A stretch of 64,000 nt of DNA, taken from NCBI RefSeq assembly GCF_014641695.1, contig NZ_BMIF01000010.1:62001-126000 (forward strand), read 5' to 3'. Below are positions 39,502 to 46,712 of the stretch, piece by piece (the first letter of the stretch is position 1; each line of letters opens with the position of its first letter). Source of the DNA: Nitratireductor aestuarii. Its GTDB lineage: Bacteria; Pseudomonadota; Alphaproteobacteria; Rhizobiales; Rhizobiaceae. Below the pieces are notes generated by a model. The model made no database searches. It had not been told where the DNA came from and saw only the letters and a list, made by a program, of their open reading frames with translations. The position numbers and the translations under genes are program-made.

Positions 39502-39517
39502 TGCAGGAAAAGTACCA
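39502..39517 (-). promoter_or_regulatory. Sigma54 (-24/-12) promoter of the second tctC
   Basis: The same 16 bases on the minus strand as at 38086-38101, with GG-N10-GC spacing. The predicted leader to the ATG at 39435 is about 55 bases. Conservation of this block in otherwise diverged upstream DNA supports function. Confidence 0.75.
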
Positions 39518-39679
39518 TCGAGGAGACTTCTCAGCGGGGGTTCTTCCGGTCTGATTCTCCACCCTCTGCAATCAGATTTGAATGAATATCGAGCAACAGA
39601 ACAACTACTTCGTGTGAAAGGTGCTCACTTTCATCATTATGTTTTTCAAGCCGTTTTGACCTACCTCATTGCAATAAAG

Positions 39680-39719
39680 AACCTCGCTATCGCGGTGGGT
39701 GACCACCCATAGCGAGGTT
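39680..39719 (-). terminator. Terminator after the second tctA
   Basis: An 11-bp perfect outer stem (AACCTCGCTAT/ATAGCGAGGTT) with an inner GGTGG/CCACC stem, followed on the minus strand by CTTTATTG. The weak T-run may leave some readthrough into the tctC gene. Confidence 0.75.
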
Positions 39720-39797
39720 GAATTTAACGCGTTATCGACAAAGCCTGCAGGATTTGGAGCAGTGATCTGTTTTTACAGCTTCGCTCCTTCTCCCGCA

Positions 39798-41318
39798 TCA
39801 TCCGCGCTTAAGAACCCGCATACCCGGGGTCAGCATCCGCATAGCCGAACGGATGGCGAAGAAGACAAACAGGGCAAGCGTCGCCGCGCCAAAGATCGCG
39901 GCGATCGGACGGTCGATGAAACTCGAGAAATCGCCTCCGGTGATCGCCATCGAACGGCGGAACTCTTCCTCGATCATCGGCCCGAGCACGAAGCCGAGCA
40001 GCAGTGATGCGCCGTCGAGCTTGAGCAGACGGATGACGACGCCGGCAAGGCCGAAGAGCATCAGGACGTAGATGTCGAGAACCGAGTTGGAGACCGAGTA
40101 GATGCCGACGCAGACGAAGGCCACCATCACCGGGTAAAGCAGGTGGTAGGGCACGCGCAGCAGGCGGATCCAGAGGCCGACGAGCGGCACGTTCAGGATC
40201 ACCAGCAGGATGTTGCCGACGACGAAGGATGCGACCAGGCCCCAGAACAGGTCCGGATGCTCGGTTATCACCGCCGGTCCGGGGATAACGCCGTGGACCA
40301 TCATGACGCCCAGCATCATCGCCATCACCGCGTCACCCGGAATGCCGAGCGACATGGTGGGGATGAAGGCGGTCTGAACTGCGGCGTTGTTGGCGCTTTC
40401 CGGCGAGGCAACGCCGGCGATCGCGCCGTTGCCGAACTTCTCCGGCGTCTTGCTGAGACGCTTCTCGACCGAATAGGAGACGAAGGTGGCGATGGTGCCG
40501 CCCGTACCGGGCAGCGCGCCGAAGAACGCGCCGATGCCGGTGCCGCGCAGGATCGGCATCGCCGATTCCTTCCACTCTTCCTTGGTCGGGAACATGTCGC
40601 GCAGGCGGATCCTGTCGTTCGTCACCTTGCCTTCCGGACCGCCACGCGCCGTGGTGATGATCTCCGGCAGGCCGTAGAGGCCGAGTGCGATCGCTACCAG
40701 CGACAGGCCTTCAAAGAGACCCGGGATGCCGAAGGTGAAGCGGTCTGCGCCCGAGTTGATGTCGATCCCGACGAGACCGAGCAGGATGCCCGCGAACACC
40801 ATGATGAGCGACTTCAGCGGCTGGCCGGTCGAAAGCATCGAAGCCGCAACGAGGCCGAAGATCATCAGCATCGTATATTCCTGCGGCCCGAAACTCATGG
40901 CGACCTTCGCCAGTGGTACGGAGAAAACAGCAAGAATTACTGCACCAATCATGGAGCCGACGAACGAGCCGATCGCGGTGATGAACAGCGCCAGACCTGC
41001 CTTGCCCTGCTGTGCCATCGGGTAACCGTCGAAGGTGGTCACCACCGCCGTCACCGTGCCCGGGAGGTTGAGCAGGATCGAAGCCGTCGAACCGCCGTAG
41101 GCTGCGCCATAGTAGATGCCTGCGAGCAGGATGATCGCGTAGGTGGGATCCACGTGATAGGTGATTGGCATCAGCATCGCGAGCGTTGCCATGGAGCCCA
41201 GGCCCGGCAGAACGCCGACGAAGGTTCCCAGAAGAACACCGGCCGCGCAGTACAGAATGCCCTGGAACGACAGGGCAATGCTGAAGCCCAGCATTACGTT
41301 TTCAAAGAGCGAACTCAT
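39798..41318 (-). CDS. Tripartite tricarboxylate transporter, large permease (TctA family)
   Basis: A 506-residue inner-membrane protein. GTFVGVLPGLGSMATLAML near 31-49 and GTGIGAFFGALPGTGGTIATF in the middle are the two family signatures, and SPESANNAAVQTAFIPTMSLGIPG is also typical. The start at 41318 overlaps the tctB stop by ATGA; the in-frame start at 41372 lies inside tctB. It is the last gene of the long catabolic operon that starts at 49625, which ties this importer to that pathway. Confidence 0.95.
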   Translation of the reverse strand: MSSLFENVMLGFSIALSFQGILYCAAGVLLGTFVGVLPGLGSMATLAMLMPITYHVDPTYAIILLAGIYYGAAYGGSTASILLNLPGTVTAVVTTFDGYPMAQQGKAGLALFITAIGSFVGSMIGAVILAVFSVPLAKVAMSFGPQEYTMLMIFGLVAASMLSTGQPLKSLIMVFAGILLGLVGIDINSGADRFTFGIPGLFEGLSLVAIALGLYGLPEIITTARGGPEGKVTNDRIRLRDMFPTKEEWKESAMPILRGTGIGAFFGALPGTGGTIATFVSYSVEKRLSKTPEKFGNGAIAGVASPESANNAAVQTAFIPTMSLGIPGDAVMAMMLGVMMVHGVIPGPAVITEHPDLFWGLVASFVVGNILLVILNVPLVGLWIRLLRVPYHLLYPVMVAFVCVGIYSVSNSVLDIYVLMLFGLAGVVIRLLKLDGASLLLGFVLGPMIEEEFRRSMAITGGDFSSFIDRPIAAIFGAATLALFVFFAIRSAMRMLTPGMRVLKRG

Positions 41319-41773
41319 AGTGCGAACACCTTGATTGGCAATGCGAGCACATAGACGAAAATGACGACACAACCGGCGGCCGTCAGCAGCGCAAGCAGGA
41401 TGGAACGAAGGATGTTGCGGTTTTCAGACGCAAAGGTCGAGATGAACACTGCCACGGCAATTGCCGGGAACAGCCCATAGTCTTCGATCAGCAAGGCAAA
41501 CGACAGCAGCGATGCGCCAATCAGCAGAAGCGAGATAAGCGAAGGCCGCTCCGATCCGAACTCGCTGGGGCCCGAGCGTAGCGCAACAATGAACAGCAAA
41601 ACGCCGAGCCCGATCAGCGCAATGGCACAGGCGATCGGGAAATATCCCGGGCCCATATCCCGCAGTTCACCAACGTCGTAGATTCTCGACTCGTAGAGGG
41701 CAAATAGACCCAGCGCGATCGAGAGTAACGCACTCAGTAGATTGGGCAGTCTCTCTTTTACGTAACCAGACAT
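41315..41773 (-). CDS. Tripartite tricarboxylate transporter, small permease (TctB family)
   Basis: A 152-residue protein with four hydrophobic segments. RDMGPGYFPIACAIALIGLGVLLFIVAL carries the TctB G-P-G-Y-F-P pattern. It follows the carboxymuconolactone decarboxylase-like gene by 20 bases and overlaps tctA, so it belongs to the catabolic operon. GGAGG (in CGGGAGGAAACG) precedes the ATG. Confidence 0.9.
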   Translation of the reverse strand: MSGYVKERLPNLLSALLSIALGLFALYESRIYDVGELRDMGPGYFPIACAIALIGLGVLLFIVALRSGPSEFGSERPSLISLLLIGASLLSFALLIEDYGLFPAIAVAVFISTFASENRNILRSILLALLTAAGCVVIFVYVLALPIKVFAL

Positions 41774-41793
41774 TGTCGTTTCCTCCCGGCTTT

Positions 41794-42570
41794 TTAACCG
41801 GCTTTATGTTTCGCAGTTTGGCTGCTTGTCTGCGTCTGTGACGACAGGAACTGGTCGAGCAAAGTTGCGCCGAGTGCGGTTCCGTGTACGGACAGATGTG
41901 CTCCAAGCTGGATGGCCTGGAGTATTTCGGCATGGGCGATCCCGGCGTCGAGCGCGACGCGGATCAGCCTGCGTAAAGCCTTGGCGTTGTAGCCAGTGAA
42001 GCACGAATTGAGCGCAATCTCCACGAGCAGCCGCTCGGAGGGCGACAGGCCATCAACGGGATCGCCGTATTCGAGGAAATCGACGAGAACTTCGAGATAG
42101 CCGGGATCAAGCTGCGCCAGCACGGCGACAAACCTCGAATCCGCCGGGAAGATGCGGTCCGCACGGGCCCGAAGATTGGCGGGAACCTTGGGCGCAAGGG
42201 CGATACCCGCCTCTTCCGCCAGAATTTCCACGGCGGAATAGACGCTTTCAAGGCCCTGCGCGGACACAAGATGCAGCACATCCAGCACGTCGGCGGGCGT
42301 TGCGCCCGCTTCATGCGCCAGCAGCAGGTGCGTGTTAACGCCATTCTCGAACAGATGGGTCGCGGATGCATCGAGCGCGATGTAGATCAGCTCGATCATG
42401 CGCTTGGACAGCGGACCGGTGCGAGCGGGATAACCCGCATAGGAGGCATAGCGCTTAAGGAACTGCGGGTTGATGCGCAGGATCGTCTCGGTCCACGGCC
42501 GCCAGTAGCCGCGCTCCGCGATGAAGAATTCCTTGATCTCGCGCTGTTCGGGAGTGAGCTGTTCGGTCAT
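41794..42570 (-). CDS. Carboxymuconolactone decarboxylase-like (AhpD fold) protein
   Basis: A 258-residue protein made of two AhpD-like helical repeats (about 50-115 and 165-235). In the first, the usual CxxC-x3-H appears as ATHLFENGVNTH, so the redox Cys pair is absent; the second has a single Cys in LNSCFTGYNAKAL. It therefore is not a classical AhpD peroxidase; a decarboxylase or isomerase role in the catabolic pathway is more likely. It overlaps the downstream-of-start SDR stop by ATGA. Confidence 0.85.
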   Translation of the reverse strand: MTEQLTPEQREIKEFFIAERGYWRPWTETILRINPQFLKRYASYAGYPARTGPLSKRMIELIYIALDASATHLFENGVNTHLLLAHEAGATPADVLDVLHLVSAQGLESVYSAVEILAEEAGIALAPKVPANLRARADRIFPADSRFVAVLAQLDPGYLEVLVDFLEYGDPVDGLSPSERLLVEIALNSCFTGYNAKALRRLIRVALDAGIAHAEILQAIQLGAHLSVHGTALGATLLDQFLSSQTQTSSQTAKHKAG

Positions 42571-43748
42571 GCCCCTGCCCCCAGTTCCAGGATCTGGCCG
42601 GTCAGGAACTGAGCCTCAACGCCGGCAATGAAGGAGATGAACTCGCCAGCAGCGGAAGCCGGACCGTTCAGGCGCACGGCATTGACACGACGGGCCGAGG
42701 AAGCCAGCTCGCAGGCCAGAGTGCGCACCAGCATTTCTGCGGCGGCTTCGTCACCCGCCTGCTCCCACTCCGTGACTGAGGAGCGCGGCGGCAGAACAAG
42801 CGTCAGCGCGGCGTCTGCCTGATGTTCTGCTGCGAAGCGAACAGCCGCCGTATGAACCGCCTGAGCCAATTTCCCCTCCGCAGCTTTAAGCGGCGAGAAA
42901 TCGATCACGGCAGGATAGGTGCCGGCTGGCACATCCGACAGGAAATCTTCCGGCCCATCTACGAGCGTGTACCGGGTTGCGACGTCGTGGCTCACGAGCT
43001 GACGCTCGGTCGGCGCGACGCGCGCAGAGCCGCCATAGATGGAGGACCCGCCGTCGTAGACAAAGGTCTGGCCGGTGAAAGGACGTGCGCCCTCCCCCGC
43101 AAGGAAGGTGACGGCCCGCGCCATCTCGGCGGTCGAGGCCATGCGGCCAAGCGGGATCTTTGACACAGCCTGTGCGGGATCGAGCCTTCCCGCTGCAATC
43201 AGGCTTTCCACCAGATCTGTGCGGACGAAGCCCGGGCAAAGGCAGGTTACGGTGAATTCCGGGCAGGTCTTGGCCAGCGCCTGCGACTGCGCGATCACAG
43301 CAGCCTTGCTTGGGCTGTAAGCTCCGCGGAGCGGGATCGCCTTGATGCCTGCACCGGAGGATACGTTCACGATGCGGGCTCCCGGAACGAGCTTTTCACG
43401 CAACGCCCTGAAGATCAGCGCAGGCGCTTGCGTATTCAACGCGTAGAGACGCTGCAGCTCTGCCTCGGTCTTTTCCACCAGCGGCGTGCCGGACGTGTCC
43501 GACATGCCGGCATTGTTGACGACAGCGTCGATCGTGCAGTCGAGTTCGCCAAGCGATGCGATCTCTTCGGCTGAGGTGAGATCAAGCTGCAGCGCTAGGT
43601 GGTTGCTTCCCTGCAACTCTCCAAGCAGACGGTCCAGTCCCTCGCGATCCCGATCAACAGCAAGCACGCGCCAGCCCGACGCTGCAAAATGCAGCGCCGC
43701 CTCGCGGCCAATGCCTGATGCTGCTCCGGTCAGGAGAACCGTCTGCAT
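42567..43748 (-). CDS. SDR with a second, degenerate SDR-like domain
   Basis: A 393-residue protein, about 140 longer than a classical SDR. The first 245 residues are a complete SDR: TGAASGIGREAA (7-18), NNAGM, NVSSGAG and the catalytic YSPSK. The rest (about 255-393: VDFSPLKAAEG-like start VIDFSPL, then MLVRTLACELASSARRVNAVRLN and LTGQILELGAG) reads like the back half of another SDR without the Tyr-Lys pair. It is cotranslated with the AhpD-like gene. It probably oxidises a hydroxyl in the substrate of this operon. Confidence 0.87.
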   Translation of the reverse strand: MQTVLLTGAASGIGREAALHFAASGWRVLAVDRDREGLDRLLGELQGSNHLALQLDLTSAEEIASLGELDCTIDAVVNNAGMSDTSGTPLVEKTEAELQRLYALNTQAPALIFRALREKLVPGARIVNVSSGAGIKAIPLRGAYSPSKAAVIAQSQALAKTCPEFTVTCLCPGFVRTDLVESLIAAGRLDPAQAVSKIPLGRMASTAEMARAVTFLAGEGARPFTGQTFVYDGGSSIYGGSARVAPTERQLVSHDVATRYTLVDGPEDFLSDVPAGTYPAVIDFSPLKAAEGKLAQAVHTAAVRFAAEHQADAALTLVLPPRSSVTEWEQAGDEAAAEMLVRTLACELASSARRVNAVRLNGPASAAGEFISFIAGVEAQFLTGQILELGAGA

Positions 43749-43764
43749 GGGGCCCGTCCCGAAC

Positions 43765-44523
43765 TCAGATGTTCGTTACAGTGACGCCGCCATCCACCAG
43801 CAGATGTTGGGCGGTGACGAAGCTTGCGCCATCAGAAGCCAGGTAGCAGATCGCCTTCGCGATATCCGACACATGGCCGAGACGGCCAAGCGGCGTCGCG
43901 TCGATGCGCTTCTGATCGCGCTCGGCATTGCGGTTGCGCATCGTGCCTTCCGTCGGAACGGCGGACGGGCAGACGGCATTGACGCGGATGTTCTGTGCAC
44001 CAAGCTCTGCGGCAGCCGCACGCGTGATGCCGAGGATACCCGACTTGATGCCGGAATAGACGACTGCGAGCTTGGTCGAGCGAACCGCTGCCGTGGAAGC
44101 CACGTTGACGATCGCACCACCGCGCTCCGGGTCCATCACTTCAGCTGCAGCCTGAATGCCCCAGATGACGCCCTTGAAGCCTACGTCCAGCATGCGGTCC
44201 ATCGTCTCCGGCGCGATGTCCGGCACCGCCTGATAACGCACCCAGGCGGCATTGTTGACGAGGATGTCGAGACGGCCGCGATATTCGAAAGCGGTCTTCA
44301 CCGCTCCCTGGATACCTTCGCGGGTCGAAACGTTCGCCGTTACCGGGAACGCCTCGCCGCCCTCTTCCTTGATCTGCGCTACGACAGCATCAACGAACTC
44401 TTCCTTGAGGTCGTTGACACCAACGATAGCACCACGCGCCGCCATCTGACGGGCAGTTTCCTTGCCGATGCCGTTACCGGCACCGGTGATCAGCGCTACG
44501 CGGCCTTCGAGATCTTTGGTCAT
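43765..44523 (-). CDS. SDR family oxidoreductase
   Basis: A 252-residue classical SDR: TGAGNGIGKETA is the NAD(P) loop, NNAAW the NNAG-type motif, NVASTAA the Ser and YSGIKSG the Tyr-Lys. It ends with the usual VDGGVTVTNI. ATG at 44523 follows AAGGA at 9 bases; a TTG at 44532 is in frame. It sits between the acyl-CoA dehydrogenase pair and the double SDR, as expected for a 3-hydroxyacyl or ring-hydroxyl dehydrogenase. Confidence 0.9.
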   Translation of the reverse strand: MTKDLEGRVALITGAGNGIGKETARQMAARGAIVGVNDLKEEFVDAVVAQIKEEGGEAFPVTANVSTREGIQGAVKTAFEYRGRLDILVNNAAWVRYQAVPDIAPETMDRMLDVGFKGVIWGIQAAAEVMDPERGGAIVNVASTAAVRSTKLAVVYSGIKSGILGITRAAAAELGAQNIRVNAVCPSAVPTEGTMRNRNAERDQKRIDATPLGRLGHVSDIAKAICYLASDGASFVTAQHLLVDGGVTVTNI

Positions 44524-44541
44524 GTTCAGCAATCCTTATGT

Positions 44542-45495
44542 TCAGGCAGCGGCGATGAACGCCTTGCCGATAGACTTGACCACGCCGCCGGTGTTGAAGG
44601 CAGCGTCGATCTTGCGAACGTCGCGCAGCGAGCAATGAAGCGGCAGTTCCCAGGTGAAGCCCATGCCACCGTGAAGGTGGATCGCCTTCTCGATGATGAA
44701 GCAGGAATTGCCGATCGCGCCTGCAAAGGCGGTATCCACATCGCGAGCCGCACCGAACTCATCCTGCGCAATCGCGCGCTGAAGACCAGCATAGGAGGTT
44801 TCGGTCAAGAGCTTCATGCGGGCCATGGTGTGGCGCACCGCCTGCTTGGCGGACAGCGGACGGCCGAACTGGACGCGCCCGGCCATGTGCGATGCCGCAC
44901 GGTCCATGGCGCCCTCACCTGCTCCGGCGGCAAACGCACCGTAGAGTACCTTCGCCTTGAACTTCAGCTTTGCGAAAGCTTCCGCCGAGAGCGTTGCGAC
45001 GGTTGCTGCACCCTCAAGCTTCAGCGTGTACTGCGGATAGTCCGGGTCGAGCGACGGGTCTTCCTGCACCTCACCCGAAGCGCGGTCGAGAAGGGCCGCA
45101 CCCTCGCCGGAGGCAACCAGCACATAATCCGCGTCAGCGACGAAGGTCGCGTGCGTTGCGTAGCCTTCTTCGAGCGAACCCTGCCAGGCGATCGCGGCAG
45201 TCTTTTCGCCGCCGACGATTGCAGCGCCGATGTCTTCACCGGCGAGTGCGCTCGCCACCAGCATCTGCTCCACCAGCGGGTAGCGCAGCTGCAGCTTGCC
45301 AGCGACGGCAACGATTGGAATGCCGAAAGAGAGGTCAAGGCCAAGGCCGCCCTGCTCTTCCGCAACAATCACACCGAACAGGCCGTTCTCGGCCAGAACA
45401 GCGGTCTTTTCAGCAAAGCTCTTGCCTTCGGCATCGGTGATCGCGGCACCGGCGGCCTCAGCAAAATCCTCTGGACGCAAGCTATCGTCACTCAT
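44542..45495 (-). CDS. Acyl-CoA dehydrogenase family protein, short subunit
   Basis: A 317-residue protein, shorter than the usual 380-400. VLAENGLFGVIVAEEQGGLGLD is the N-domain signature and HLHGGMGFTWELPLHCSLRDVRKID the C-terminal one; the middle is compressed. The start overlaps the longer dehydrogenase gene region (ATG at 45495, stop of the upstream gene at 45498). Adjacent long and short acyl-CoA dehydrogenase genes form heteromeric enzymes in steroid side-chain degradation, so this pair may do likewise. Confidence 0.88.
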   Translation of the reverse strand: MSDDSLRPEDFAEAAGAAITDAEGKSFAEKTAVLAENGLFGVIVAEEQGGLGLDLSFGIPIVAVAGKLQLRYPLVEQMLVASALAGEDIGAAIVGGEKTAAIAWQGSLEEGYATHATFVADADYVLVASGEGAALLDRASGEVQEDPSLDPDYPQYTLKLEGAATVATLSAEAFAKLKFKAKVLYGAFAAGAGEGAMDRAASHMAGRVQFGRPLSAKQAVRHTMARMKLLTETSYAGLQRAIAQDEFGAARDVDTAFAGAIGNSCFIIEKAIHLHGGMGFTWELPLHCSLRDVRKIDAAFNTGGVVKSIGKAFIAAA

Positions 45496-45497
45496 GA

Positions 45498-46700
45498 TCA
45501 AAGATCCTTCGGCAGGTTGAGGATGCGCTGGGCAATGATGTCGAGCTGGACTTCCGATACGCCGGCGTAGATCGACTCCGCGCGGGCGAAGAGATAGGCG
45601 GTCGTGAAGTGCTTCTTGGCCCGCAGGGCTTCGGCGCTTGCCGTGGGCTTGATCTGCGAAACCATCTCGTAAGCGAAGGTGGCGAAGGCCTGGTGCGTCT
45701 CGGACCAGAAAAGCTTGTTGAGCGAGCCGCGCGCGCCGATCGGCGCCCCGCCAGCCATCTGGTCAACCGCCTGTTCGATCAGCCCCTTGAGGCCGTCGAT
45801 CTCGGTTGCGATCTGGCCGATGCGGCGCTGATAGTAGCCATCCTCGAGGAGCTTCGCCAGTTCCGGATCGGACTTGAAGGCGGCGACGAGCATCTTGAGT
45901 TCGGCCTCGAAACGCCACGGACGGTACATGCGGTTGGTTGCGCGTTCGATGGAAAGAACGCGGATCGCCGCTGACCACCCCTCGTCCGGCTTCCCGAGAC
46001 GGGCGCTGTCCGGAACGACGACATCGTCGAAGAACACTTCGGCGAAGGACTCCTTGCCATCGATCGACTTGATCGGAACGACGCGGATGCCGTGCGTGTT
46101 CATCGGCACGGCGAACATCAGGAGGCCCTTGTGCTTGTCGGCAACCGTTCCCGTGCGGGTCAGCAACAGACAGTAGTCAGCCTTCATCGCGCCGGAGGTC
46201 CAGATCTTCTGGCCGTTGATGCGCCAGTTGCCGTTTTCCTCGACGGCGCGGGTGCGCAGACGTACGAGATCGGAACCAGCCTCAGGCTCGGAAAAACCCT
46301 GGCACCAGTAGTTCTTCATTGCGAGGATCTTTGGCAGGAACTCCTGCTTCTGCTCCTCGGTGCCGACGGCCATGATGATCGGACCGGCAAGCTCCTTGCC
46401 GACCGAGCCAACGGATTCCGGCATCATCAGCGCGCCGATTTCCTTGTTGACGGCAAGGTGCTCGCGCAGCGTCAGACCGTAGCCGCCATATTCCTTAGGC
46501 CAGGTCATGCCGGCGAGACCGGCACGGTACATGGCCTCTTCCCAGTCGCGGCATTCGTTCAGCGACGGCGTCTTGTAGTCGACGCTGTCAGCGCGCATGG
46601 ACGACGGCAGGTTGGCCCGGAGCCACTCGCGGGCATGAGCGCGGTAGGCGCTTCTGCTCGTCGCCGGGTCCGGATGGGCGACTTCGATATTGTAGGTCAT
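45498..46700 (-). CDS. Acyl-CoA dehydrogenase, long subunit
   Basis: A 400-residue flavoenzyme that introduces the alpha-beta double bond in an acyl-CoA. WPKEYGGYGLTLREHLAVNKE, GFSEPEAGSDLVRLRTRA and NGQKIWTSGAMKADYCLLLTRT are the family motifs for flavin and substrate binding, and YAGVSEVQLDIIAQRIL closes it. It is cotranscribed with the short subunit gene, two bases downstream. Confidence 0.93.
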   Translation of the reverse strand: MTYNIEVAHPDPATSRSAYRAHAREWLRANLPSSMRADSVDYKTPSLNECRDWEEAMYRAGLAGMTWPKEYGGYGLTLREHLAVNKEIGALMMPESVGSVGKELAGPIIMAVGTEEQKQEFLPKILAMKNYWCQGFSEPEAGSDLVRLRTRAVEENGNWRINGQKIWTSGAMKADYCLLLTRTGTVADKHKGLLMFAVPMNTHGIRVVPIKSIDGKESFAEVFFDDVVVPDSARLGKPDEGWSAAIRVLSIERATNRMYRPWRFEAELKMLVAAFKSDPELAKLLEDGYYQRRIGQIATEIDGLKGLIEQAVDQMAGGAPIGARGSLNKLFWSETHQAFATFAYEMVSQIKPTASAEALRAKKHFTTAYLFARAESIYAGVSEVQLDIIAQRILNLPKDL

Positions 46701-46712
46701 TCGATAGGTCCC

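Larger units (their letters stand above)
39436..39797 (-). other. Regulatory gap between tctA and the second tctC
   Basis: A 362-base stretch holding the tctA terminator (39680-39719), an inverted repeat TGAAAG-N7-CTTTCA at 39616-39634 about 100 bases upstream of the sigma54 promoter (a possible activator site), and the promoter itself at 39502-39517. I see no gene in it. Confidence 0.6.

Noticed and set aside
43486-45570. A 694-codon antisense frame across SDR and acyl-CoA dehydrogenase genes
   Set aside because: It spans three well-supported genes on the other strand and shows no domain or ribosome site.
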